From contig JADLDI010000052.1 of assembly GCA_020846745.1 (NCBI GenBank), positions 42,882 to 106,881 of the forward strand: a stretch of 64,000 nucleotides of DNA, read 5' to 3'. The position numbers and the translations under genes were made by a program. How positions within the stretch are numbered: the stretch's first letter is position 1; each line of letters opens with the position of its first letter. Under the pieces are notes generated by a model. The model searched no databases. It worked only from the letters and a program-made list of their open reading frames with translations, and was not told the origin of the DNA. This DNA comes from Bryobacterales bacterium (GTDB taxonomy: Bacteria > Acidobacteriota > Terriglobia > Bryobacterales > Bryobacteraceae). Shown here piece after piece: positions 53,062 to 60,124 of this stretch.

Positions 53062-54294
53062 ATGAAGCGTTCCGGCGCCGCCGATCTGCCTCTCCACGGC
53101 GGCCACGTACCCCAGTGGCTGGCCTCGCGCATGACTGCGCTTGGCCCCGCCATCGTCGAGGCGGTGCTCGTCAACTACGGCCACAGCGCTCTGCTCTCCC
53201 GCCTAAGCGATCCGTTCTGGTTCCAGGCCCTTGGCAGCGTAATGGGAATGGATTGGCACTCCTCCGGCATCACGACATCGGTCGTCGGCGCACTCAAGCG
53301 CGGACTCAACCCGCGCGCCCACGAGCTTGGCCTCTACGTCTGCGGCGGCCGCGGCAAGCACTCGCGCCGTACACCCGATGAGTTGCGCGCCATCGCCGAT
53401 CGCGAATCGCTCGACGGCGACTCCCTCGTCCGCGCCTCCCGCCTCACCGCAAAGGTCGACAACAACGCCATCGCCGACGGTTTCCAGATCTACCTCCACA
53501 GCTTCTTCGTCTCGTCCTCCGGCGAGTGGACCGTAGTCCAGCAGGGCATGAACACGTCCAGCGGACTCGCGCGCCGCTACCACTGGCACTCCGCCGATGT
53601 CCGCGACTTCACCGATGCCCCCCACACCGCCATCCACGGCCGGCCACAAGGCGCCATCATGAACCTCGTGGATCATCAGGCGCTGCCGGCTCAGAACGCC
53701 ATCCTTTCCATAGCCGCCGAAAACCCGGACCGAACTCTCAAGGAGTTGCACCGCCTCGTCATGCCGGCGCATCACGAGGTCCGCGCCGCCGATGTCGACC
53801 TGAAACGCTTAGGCGCGATCCTCGCCGTGTCCTACGAACGTCAATTTCACGACTTCGCTTCCCTCCTCTTACAGGAGAATCTCGGTCCCCGGACCCTCCA
53901 GTCCCTCGCCCTGGTAGCAGAGGTCGTCCACGGCGCCCCTACCAGGTTTCGCGACCCCGCCCGGTTCGCCTTCGCCCACGGCGGCAAGGATGGCCATCCC
54001 TTCCCCGTCCCGTTGAAGATCTACGACCAGTCGATCGACGTGTTACGCACAGCACTCGATTCGGCGCGCATCGGCGACACCGAGAAACTCGACGGCTTCG
54101 CCCGCCTCGACAAATTCGTGCGCCAGGTCGAAAACCACATCGAAACAGAAGTAGACTTCCACCGCCTGATCGAACACGAACACCAAATCAGTCCATCCCT
54201 CGGCGGTCGCACAGTCTTCGACGGCCGCAAACCACGCGCGGCGCAACCTGCTCCGCGCCAGATGTCGCTGTTCCCTGATAGTCCTTGCACGTAA
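53062..54294 (+). CDS. DUF763 family protein
   Basis: 410 residues. The N-terminus MKRSGAADLPLHGGHVPQWLASRM is the family signature (RSGxxDLPLHGG..P.WL). Other conserved parts are FWFQALGSVMGMDWHSSGITTSVVGALKRGL, QIYLHSFFVSSSGEWTVVQQGMN, ARRYHWHS and MNLVDHQALPAQNAI. It has many His and acidic residues, as in a metal enzyme, but the family has no known activity. It is found mainly in archaea and scattered bacteria. It is divergent from the oxidoreductase operon across 75 bases. Confidence 0.9.
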   Translation: MKRSGAADLPLHGGHVPQWLASRMTALGPAIVEAVLVNYGHSALLSRLSDPFWFQALGSVMGMDWHSSGITTSVVGALKRGLNPRAHELGLYVCGGRGKHSRRTPDELRAIADRESLDGDSLVRASRLTAKVDNNAIADGFQIYLHSFFVSSSGEWTVVQQGMNTSSGLARRYHWHSADVRDFTDAPHTAIHGRPQGAIMNLVDHQALPAQNAILSIAAENPDRTLKELHRLVMPAHHEVRAADVDLKRLGAILAVSYERQFHDFASLLLQENLGPRTLQSLALVAEVVHGAPTRFRDPARFAFAHGGKDGHPFPVPLKIYDQSIDVLRTALDSARIGDTEKLDGFARLDKFVRQVENHIETEVDFHRLIEHEHQISPSLGGRTVFDGRKPRAAQPAPRQMSLFPDSPCT

Positions 54295-54347
54295 CAGCGC
54301 CGCGACCGCGAGGGAGCGATGTTCCGGATGGTCCGTCCGAGTTTATT

Positions 54348-54368
54348 CCGGCCGCAGCCTGCGGCCGG
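54348..54368. repeat. GC-rich palindrome (REP-like)
   Basis: Perfect 10-bp arms CCGGCCGCAG/CTGCGGCCGG around a single C, 16 bases before a start codon. It looks like a REP-type or hairpin element; no second copy was found in the window. Confidence 0.5.
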
Positions 54369-54384
54369 GAGTTACGATCTTGAT

Positions 54385-54750
54385 ATGAGGACCCTGATCC
54401 TGCTCGCATTTGCGCTTCCCGCGCTGGCGCAGAATCCACCTCCAACCACCGATGAGGTCGAGAAGGCCTACGAGTCGAAGGTGTCCGAACATGGCTCTCA
54501 AATTCTATTTTGGGAGAAGCGCTTCGCAGTCTTCACCGTGCGGGATATACGTGGTTGGAACATCCGCTTCAAGCACCTGAAAACCGAATCGTCTCCCGGC
54601 GTGCTCAAGCTCCGATACCGGGCGCTTGCCGAGAGAGCGGGCGCTTGCCATGAGTACGGCGTCGTGCAGGTTCTTCCCACGGGTCCTCCACCGCGTTACG
54701 TCAAACGAGACGTTCAGGTCGATGACCTCGGTAGGGCATCGTGCAAGTAG
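54385..54750 (+). CDS. small secreted protein, unknown function
   Basis: 121 residues from ATG 54385 with a signal peptide (MRTLILLAFALPALAQ). The frame is open upstream to 54319 but that part crosses a palindrome. The mature part is charged (SQILFWEKRFAVFTVRDIRG, GVLKLRYRALAERAG) with two cysteines, one before the C-terminus. It overlaps the start of the next gene by 10 bases, so the two are likely coupled. No family is recognised. Confidence 0.5.
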   Translation: MRTLILLAFALPALAQNPPPTTDEVEKAYESKVSEHGSQILFWEKRFAVFTVRDIRGWNIRFKHLKTESSPGVLKLRYRALAERAGACHEYGVVQVLPTGPPPRYVKRDVQVDDLGRASCK

Positions 54751-55187
54751 TCGTGCAAACTACCCTGTCGATAGTGGCAGCACGAATCGTCAAATCGGCA
54801 CTGTCTCTGATCCACCACACCCGTTCCGCGCTTGCGGTTATTCTCGTTTTCACCCTTGCCGCCGGTGCCACGGCCCAGCAGTCTCCGTCTGCGGAGAAGC
54901 TGCGACGGCAGCTCTCCAAAATCCCCCTTAACGCCGAGATCGAAATGCAGCTGCTGGACGGAAGCCGCGTTCGGGGCACCTTCCTGGGAATGGATCAGGA
55001 CCGGGTGAAAGTGTCGACACGATCGGCCCCTGTTCCGATAGCAGAAATCAAGGCCGTCAAACGCATTCGGACCGAGGCGCCTGTCTGGAGCCCCGTATGG
55101 GGGTTCGCCCGAACCTGGAAGACGGCAGCTATCACCTTGGGCGTGGTTCTACTGGTCGGTATCTTCGTCGCCAAGAACACTCGATGA
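54741..55187 (+). CDS. membrane protein with LSm-like beta domain, unknown function
   Basis: About 148 residues from GTG 54741 (GTG 54753 is an alternative). A hydrophobic N-terminal helix (LAVILVFTLAAGATAQ) looks like a signal. A short beta stretch IEMQLLDGSRVRGTFLGMDQDRVKVSTR follows, which reads like a small RNA-binding-type (Sm-like) barrel, common in acidobacterial small secreted proteins. A C-terminal membrane helix (AAITLGVVLLVGIFVAK) ends the protein. A function cannot be inferred. Confidence 0.55.
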   Translation: MQVVVQTTLSIVAARIVKSALSLIHHTRSALAVILVFTLAAGATAQQSPSAEKLRRQLSKIPLNAEIEMQLLDGSRVRGTFLGMDQDRVKVSTRSAPVPIAEIKAVKRIRTEAPVWSPVWGFARTWKTAAITLGVVLLVGIFVAKNTR

Positions 55188-55267
55188 GTTAGCACCCTTT
55201 TCCCGATCATAGCGGGTACCGTTCGACGCGCCCCTCACAGCCACCTGCGTATGGTAGGTTCAGATGT

Positions 55268-55474
55268 ATGAAGAAGACTTTGAATATCGACCCACAGCTT
55301 CTTCACGAGGCTAAACAGGCCTGTGGGGCCCCGTCGGAAACCGAAACGGTGCGCCGCGGCCTGGAAGCGCTCGTCCGCCACGCTGCATACCAGCGTTTAA
55401 GACTGCTCCGCGGTTCCGAAAAACGCGCCCCCGACGTTCCGCGCCGCCGCATACAAGAGGCAGCCAAGTACTAG
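55268..55474 (+). CDS. vapB: VapB-type antitoxin
   Basis: 68 residues. The N-terminal ribbon-helix-helix MKKTLNIDPQLLHEAKQACGAPSETETVRRGLEALV fits VapB/DUF2191 antitoxins, which bind DNA as dimers and inhibit the partner toxin through a C-terminal tail. The tail here is basic (RGSEKRAPDVPRRR). It lies 11 bases before vapC in the same strand. Confidence 0.85.
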   Translation: MKKTLNIDPQLLHEAKQACGAPSETETVRRGLEALVRHAAYQRLRLLRGSEKRAPDVPRRRIQEAAKY

Positions 55475-55485
55475 TTCATCTCGCA

Positions 55486-55866
55486 ATGGTTCTGGTCGAT
55501 ACCTCTGTCTGGATCCGGTTTCTCGCAAACCGAGCACCCTACTCCGCCGAGTTGGATTCACTACTCGACCACAACGAAGTCGCCGCCCACGATCTCGTCT
55601 ACGGAGAACTGCTGATCGGAGACCTCGGCGGCCGTCACGCTTTGCTTAGTTCCTACGAACTTCTCTACCGAATACCCACCCTTCCGCACCCTGAGCTCGT
55701 CGGTTTCGTTCGCGACCACCGCCTGAATGGTCGCGGACTCGGCTGGGTGGACGCGCATCTCCTCGCATCCGCGCTCACATCAAACACTGCCTTTTGGACG
55801 GCCGACCGACGGCTGGCCATCGTCGCCGATAAACTCGGCATCGGATACGTCCCCATCGCAACATAG
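55486..55866 (+). CDS. vapC: VapC-type PIN-domain toxin
   Basis: 126 residues. The PIN acidic residues are in place: Asp5 (VDTSVW), Glu41 (YGELLIG), Asp89 (LGWVDAHLLASA) and Asp107 (TADRRL). These form the Mg-dependent RNase site that cleaves tRNA or rRNA in this family. It is encoded 11 bases after VapB. Its stop codon lies inside a terminator hairpin. Confidence 0.92.
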   Translation: MVLVDTSVWIRFLANRAPYSAELDSLLDHNEVAAHDLVYGELLIGDLGGRHALLSSYELLYRIPTLPHPELVGFVRDHRLNGRGLGWVDAHLLASALTSNTAFWTADRRLAIVADKLGIGYVPIAT

Positions 55867-55890
55867 ACCCGCTTGCCGGCTCTATGTTTT
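55861..55890 (+). terminator. rho-independent terminator of vapBC
   Basis: Stem ACATAGA/TCTATGT, one C-C mismatch, CCG/CGG, a 5-base loop, then TTT. It includes the vapC stop codon. Confidence 0.7.
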
Positions 55891-55912
55891 GCTCTACTCT
55901 TTCTATTGCCCT

Positions 55913-56053
55913 TCACGCCGGCTGCCGCATCGCGCCTTCCTCCGGCTCCACCTCTTTGCCATGCCGCTCCGCCCACTGCTGAGTAAACTCGGCGCCCAGC
56001 AGCACGATCATCGACGAATAGGCGCTCTCCAGCCAACCGCCCGCCGCCGCTGA
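55913..56053 (-). pseudogene. rearranged copy of the yihY 3' end
   Basis: Read on the minus strand this encodes AAAGGWLESA joined in frame to YSSMIVLLGAEFTQQW and the full YihY C-terminus with its TGA. The intact gene has about 90 residues between those two pieces, so an internal segment was deleted. Bases 55913-56022 match 56886-56994 almost exactly. The remnant begins directly after, and in frame with, the TAA of the GNAT toxin gene. Confidence 0.85.
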
Positions 56054-56575
56054 TTAGGTTTTCTGAGTTCCGAGGACAGCCCGAACATCCGCCAATGTGA
56101 TCATCAGTGTCATCGGTTCATGCTGACTGCCTGTGAAACCCAGCGACTCGTAAAACCGCTTTGCATTCTCGGAAACTGCGTGGACAACAATGCCTCGAAT
56201 ACCGACTACCTCGGCTGCGCGCGCCACTCGCTCGGCAGCATCGCGAACTAGCGCCCGGCCAAGACCTTTTCCCTGCCACTCGCGGTCTACGGCTAGCCGC
56301 GCCAACACAACTACCGGTATCGGATCCGGCATGTTGCGCCGAAACCGTCCCGGAGCGTTCACCGCCGCCACAACACCGGAAGCGAGGGCGTAGTATGCGG
56401 CTACGCGCCTGGCTTCCGCGCATACGACATACGTGCGTGTTGCACCGCTGATCTGATTCGCGCCGGCGCGACGCCTAAGCCACTCATCGAGCGTGTCATC
56501 ACCAGAGTTGAACGATCCCAACTCGTGGTTGCTTGCCAGTGGTTCCGGAGCCGATAACTGTGCTACTTCTCCCAT
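56054..56575 (-). CDS. GNAT-fold toxin, TacT/AtaT-like acetyltransferase
   Basis: 173 residues. PVVVLARLAVDREWQGKGLGRALVRDAAERV is the acetyl-CoA loop (QGKGLG), and ENAKRFYESLGF supplies the late Tyr typical of GNAT. The N-terminal HELGSFNSGDDTLDEWLRRRA fits toxins that acetylate aminoacyl-tRNA and block translation. It overlaps the upstream DUF1778 antitoxin gene by 13 bases, the standard arrangement of TacAT/AtaRT modules. After its stop the sequence runs straight into a yihY remnant. Confidence 0.9.
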   Translation of the reverse strand: MGEVAQLSAPEPLASNHELGSFNSGDDTLDEWLRRRAGANQISGATRTYVVCAEARRVAAYYALASGVVAAVNAPGRFRRNMPDPIPVVVLARLAVDREWQGKGLGRALVRDAAERVARAAEVVGIRGIVVHAVSENAKRFYESLGFTGSQHEPMTLMITLADVRAVLGTQKT

Positions 56576-56841
56576 GGAGAGTGAGTTTCGAGCGTCCGCC
56601 GCAGACTCGCATTGGGCTCAGGCGGCGCATCGAGACGCGCGAGAAACTCGTCGTACGCTTTCCGATCGATCGCGAAAACCGTCCGGTCCAGCAACGCTTC
56701 CTCAGCCGCCCGGCGAGCCGCATCCAGTACAAATTCGGTCCGGTTCTTACCAGCCAGAAACGCAGCCTGATCAATCAGTGCGCGCAATTCCGGCTTAATC
56801 CGGACATTCAAGGTCTCACGCCTGGCTTGCTCAGCCCGCAT
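56563..56841 (-). CDS. DUF1778 ribbon-helix-helix antitoxin (TacA/AtaR-like)
   Basis: 92 residues. RRETLNVRIKPELRALIDQAAFLAGKNRTEFVLDAARRAAEEAL is the RHH DNA-binding domain of DUF1778 antitoxins, and FAIDRKAYDEFLARLDAPPEPN is the toxin-binding tail. It should neutralise the overlapping GNAT toxin and repress the operon. A perfect palindrome overlaps its promoter, fitting autoregulation. The start at 56841 is immediately preceded by a -10-like TACGAT, so the mRNA may be leaderless. Confidence 0.92.
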   Translation of the reverse strand: MRAEQARRETLNVRIKPELRALIDQAAFLAGKNRTEFVLDAARRAAEEALLDRTVFAIDRKAYDEFLARLDAPPEPNASLRRTLETHSPWEK

Positions 56842-56847
56842 ACTGTG

Positions 56848-56880
56848 ATCGTAGCAGATGGTAATGACAATGTCATTACC
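56848..56880 (-). promoter_or_regulatory. promoter with palindromic operator for the TacAT-like module
   Basis: The 21-bp palindrome at 56860-56880 has 10-bp arms GGTAATGACA/TGTCATTACC around one base. Within the first arm on the minus strand lies a -35-like ATGACA, and 17 bases later a -10-like TACGAT ends 6 bases before the antitoxin ATG. A dimeric RHH repressor bound here would cover the promoter. Confidence 0.7.
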
Positions 56881-56883
56881 CCT

Positions 56884-57759
56884 TTACGCCGGCTGCCGCA
56901 TCGCGCCTTCCTCCGGCTCCACCTCTTTGCCATGCCGCTCCGCCCACTGCTGCGTAAACTCGGCGCCCAGCAGCACGATCATCGACGAATAGTAGATCCA
57001 AACCAGAATCAGGATCAGCGATCCCGCGGCCCCATACGCGCTGCCTACGTCGCTCGCGCCGATGTACCATGCGAGCAACCCCTTACCCGTCACGAACAGC
57101 GCCGCTGTCAGAAACGCCCCGAACAAGACCGTGCGCCACTCGATCTTCGCGTCCGGTAGGTACTTAAACATCGCCGCGAACAGCGCCGTGACGATCGCAA
57201 GCGCCACCACAAGGTTGATCGCCTCCAGAATCGGCGCCGACAGCGCGCCGCCCATGGCGCTCTCCAGCCACCCGCCCGCCGCCGCGATAAAGGCGCTGAT
57301 CACCAGCGACACCAGCATCAGGAATCCCAACACCAGGATCAGCCCGAACGAAAGCAACCGCTTGCCGATGAACGCCTTGATGCCGCCCGCATTCGGGTCC
57401 GGCTTCACCTCCCATGTCCGGTTCAGTGCCACCTGCAACTGTCCGAATGCGGTGGTCGCGCCGAACAACAGCAGCACCACGCTCCCGATTACCTTCCACC
57501 ACGCTCCCCCGGTCTGCCGGTTGGTTTCGGCCATCATCGTCTGGATCTGGTCGGCCGCCCCCTGCCCAATCATCGTCGACGCCTGCTCACGAATCGCGTT
57601 GCCCACCGCTTCCGCCCCGAACACCGCTCCCGCGATCGCCACGATAATGGCCAGCAACGGCGGCAACGAAAACACCGTGTAATAGGCCAAAGCCGCCGCC
57701 ATCGCCGGACAGTCGTCATCGATAAATGCGTTTACTGTTTTCTTGATAAGTTCGAACAT
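56884..57759 (-). CDS. yihY: YihY/BrkB family membrane protein
   Basis: 291 residues with six membrane helices. AMAAALAYYTVFSLPPLLAIIVAIAGAVFG, TTAFGQLQVALNRTWEVKP, FKYLPDAKIEWRTVLFGAFLTAALF, YIGASDVGSAYGAAGSLILILVWIYYSSMIVLLGAEFTQ are the family's conserved stretches. The protein is an inner membrane protein with no settled function (once called RNase BN). The C-terminal 50 codons are duplicated at 55913-56053, beyond the TA module. It lies 18 bases after the AI-2E family gene, probably one transcript. Confidence 0.93.
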   Translation of the reverse strand: MFELIKKTVNAFIDDDCPAMAAALAYYTVFSLPPLLAIIVAIAGAVFGAEAVGNAIREQASTMIGQGAADQIQTMMAETNRQTGGAWWKVIGSVVLLLFGATTAFGQLQVALNRTWEVKPDPNAGGIKAFIGKRLLSFGLILVLGFLMLVSLVISAFIAAAGGWLESAMGGALSAPILEAINLVVALAIVTALFAAMFKYLPDAKIEWRTVLFGAFLTAALFVTGKGLLAWYIGASDVGSAYGAAGSLILILVWIYYSSMIVLLGAEFTQQWAERHGKEVEPEEGAMRQPA

Positions 57760-57777
57760 CCTCTTATCTCCGTCTCA

Positions 57778-58851
57778 CTACGCTTTCTCTTCCGCCGACG
57801 CCCCCGCAACCGTCCGCTGCCGGATGATATAAATCAACGCGAGCGTCGCCGCCATCGCCGCCGGACCCAACACCAGTCCCGCCGCCCCAAACACCACCAG
57901 CCCGCCCACCACCGCGATAAACACCGGCAGCGTATGCTGGCGGATCTCCCGCCCCACCAAAATCGGGTAGAGCACGTTGTCAATCGTGCTCACCACACAT
58001 CCGCCCCACGCGGTCAGGATCGCCGCGCGCCCCCATTCCCCGCTCATCGCGAAGAACAACGCCACCGGAGCCCATACTAAGAACGCGCCCAGCACCGGAA
58101 TCACCGACAGCACAGCCATCACGAACCCCCACAGCGCCGGAGCGCTCACGCCCAAAAACCAGAACATCAGCCCGCCCAGCAGTCCTTGGATCGCCGCCAC
58201 CACCAGCGTTCCGTAGATGGTCGCGTGCGTCATCGCGCGCACCTGCTCGAAGAACGTATCCGCCTCCCGCCGCGACAGCGGCAACGCCGTGCGTAGCGCG
58301 GCCATACCTTCCTCGCGGTCCCGAAAGAAATAGAACAGCGCGAACAGCGCAACCAGCATCTGCACGACGCCCCATGTCGCGCTTCCTATCCACCCGCGCG
58401 CCATGTTCCCCAACGCCGTCGCCACCCGCTTCACTTCCTGCGCCGGATCTATGTTCCGCGACAGCCACGCATACAACTGCGCCGCCGTCTCATTCGTCCC
58501 CACCACCCGCTCCAGTTGCTTGGAATCCGCCAACTGCTGCAGATACGCCAGCCCTTCCGACGCCTGGTCCACCGTCTGCCACCCCACAAACACCAGCGGA
58601 GCCACCAATAGCACCGCCACTCCCAATACCGTCAATCCAGCGCTCAGGTTCGCCCGCCCCGTCCGCCGCAAAACCCATTCGTAAGCCGGGTCCGCCACCA
58701 CCGCGAACGCCAGCGCCCACGTCAGCCCGGAAAAGAACGGAGCCGCAATCACCACCATCACGACGACCCCGGCAGCCGCCATCGCCAGCAGAACGTATAG
58801 TCCCAGCCGCTCCCTTGTATAAGTAGACTTACCTGGCGCGGCGGCGGTCAT
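57778..58851 (-). CDS. AI-2E family transporter (PerM/TqsA type)
   Basis: 357 residues with seven to eight membrane helices. FFSGLTWALAFAVVADPAYEWVLRRTGR near the N-terminus, MLVALFALFYFFRDREEG, IQGLLGGLMFWFLGVSAPALWGFVMAVLSVIPVLGAFLVWAPVALFF and IDNVLYPILVGREIRQHTLPVFIAVVGGLVVFGAAGLVLGP are diagnostic of this family. Members move small molecules or ions; autoinducer-2 export is known for only one branch. It is upstream of yihY in the same strand. Confidence 0.93.
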   Translation of the reverse strand: MTAAAPGKSTYTRERLGLYVLLAMAAAGVVVMVVIAAPFFSGLTWALAFAVVADPAYEWVLRRTGRANLSAGLTVLGVAVLLVAPLVFVGWQTVDQASEGLAYLQQLADSKQLERVVGTNETAAQLYAWLSRNIDPAQEVKRVATALGNMARGWIGSATWGVVQMLVALFALFYFFRDREEGMAALRTALPLSRREADTFFEQVRAMTHATIYGTLVVAAIQGLLGGLMFWFLGVSAPALWGFVMAVLSVIPVLGAFLVWAPVALFFAMSGEWGRAAILTAWGGCVVSTIDNVLYPILVGREIRQHTLPVFIAVVGGLVVFGAAGLVLGPAAMAATLALIYIIRQRTVAGASAEEKA

Positions 58852-58934
58852 CCCATCGGTTAGACACCCGCTCCCGTGCGCTGTTACTTACCGGAATCGC
58901 GAAACACTACCAGGGGGTCGCGTGTCCACCCAGC

Positions 58935-59132
58935 GTGACCACCGTAAACACAGATATGCGGCCCTGGATTGTTGGCTTGGCTATCGCCGTTGCCGCCGGA
59001 GCCGCCGTTATCCTACTCGGGCGCCGCGAACGTTTCGATCGCCGTTCCCCGGCGCCCGATGTAGTGGATGTCGCCTCAGACGACTCGTTCCCCGCCAGCG
59101 ACCCGCCGTCCTGGACCGCCACCCACGCCTAA
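58935..59132 (+). CDS. small membrane-anchored protein with SFPASDPPSW motif
   Basis: 65 residues from GTG 58935 (58 from ATG 58956). One hydrophobic helix (PWIVGLAIAVAAGAAVILL) is followed by an RRERFDRRS basic turn and an acidic tail ending DVASDDSFPASDPPSWT. A (E/D)xSFPASDPP-W motif of this type recurs in small proteins of many proteobacteria and acidobacteria, role unknown. The stop overlaps the 3' end of the convergent isomerase gene by 4 bases. Confidence 0.6.
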   Translation: MTTVNTDMRPWIVGLAIAVAAGAAVILLGRRERFDRRSPAPDVVDVASDDSFPASDPPSWTATHA

Positions 59133-60124
59133 ATACCCAAACGCGACGACGCGTAATCTAAACACCGCTTCACGTTCGCGTTTTCATACGACAGCGCTTC
59201 ATCGGCGTTCTTGCCTTCGATCGTCGGCAAATCCGCTTGGCTGTGCTTCGCCACCAAACGCAGCGTCCGCGCCAGATACCGCCCATTCCGCCGTTCAAAT
59301 GGTACCCAGTATTGATCGGTCAAACACGGCACCTTCAATGGATTACGTGTAATCATCTCAAGCGTCAGTTTCAGCTTGGGATGATGCCGCCTCAGCACCT
59401 CTACCATTCCCTTCAAATCCAGAAGCCCCTCCCCCATCGGCACTTCCGATAGCAGGAATCCATCCTCATATGGACGCACCCCCATATCCTTCAAATGCGT
59501 CGAGAATGCCCGTGGAGCCAGCGCCTCCACCACCTCCATCGGATCGTCCAGCAGCGAAATGTTGTTGCCCGTATCCACACATACCCCTAAGTATTCGCTG
59601 GGATACTGCTTGAGGATGGCCACGAACTCCTCCGCTGTCCAGTCCTTATGATTTTCCAGCGCCCACCGGACCTTCAGCCGCTCCGCGATCCGCACCCCGC
59701 GCTCAATCGCCGCCTTGCTCTCCGCGACGAAGTTGTTCCAGTCCTCGCGCGTCCGAAACGTCTCATACCGCCGCCCGCCCAAACAGGCTGACCGTACGCA
59801 CAGCGCGCCCACCTCCTTGCCGGCCTTTAACGTCGCTTCAAACTGAGCCGGATCGCCCTTCGGCAACCCGCCCATCAGTTCGACATACATCCCGGCCGCT
59901 TCCGCTTTGTCCCGCACCCGCTTCACATACGCCGGCTCAAGCGATGACAGGCTCGCCTGGATTCCCCCTGCCCCCAACAGCCGGCAATGCTCCAGGAACT
60001 GCAGGGTATCCTTCGGCCGCCACGCCGTCATATAGCACGTGGTCGCAATCCCCATCCCCGTACGCGGCGCGGCCGACGCCAACGCCGTCCCAGCGGCAGC
60101 GGTCACAAATTGGCGGCGATTCAT
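59129..60124 (-). CDS. Tat-exported sugar phosphate isomerase/epimerase-like TIM-barrel protein
   Basis: 331 residues from the ATG overlapping the previous stop (ATGA); the longer frame upstream is not used. The Tat signal is MNRRQFVTAAAGTALASAAP. Barrel motifs: LLGAGGIQASLSS, MYVELMGGLPK, WALENHKDWTAEEFV, LGVCVDTGNNISLLDD, STHLKDMGV and LKLTLEMITRNPL give the Glu, Asp, His and Glu of the xylose-isomerase-like metal site. It probably isomerises a free sugar or cyclitol. Coupled to a Gfo/Idh/MocA oxidoreductase, a very common pair in Planctomycetes and Acidobacteria. Confidence 0.9.
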   Translation of the reverse strand: MNRRQFVTAAAGTALASAAPRTGMGIATTCYMTAWRPKDTLQFLEHCRLLGAGGIQASLSSLEPAYVKRVRDKAEAAGMYVELMGGLPKGDPAQFEATLKAGKEVGALCVRSACLGGRRYETFRTREDWNNFVAESKAAIERGVRIAERLKVRWALENHKDWTAEEFVAILKQYPSEYLGVCVDTGNNISLLDDPMEVVEALAPRAFSTHLKDMGVRPYEDGFLLSEVPMGEGLLDLKGMVEVLRRHHPKLKLTLEMITRNPLKVPCLTDQYWVPFERRNGRYLARTLRLVAKHSQADLPTIEGKNADEALSYENANVKRCLDYASSRLGI

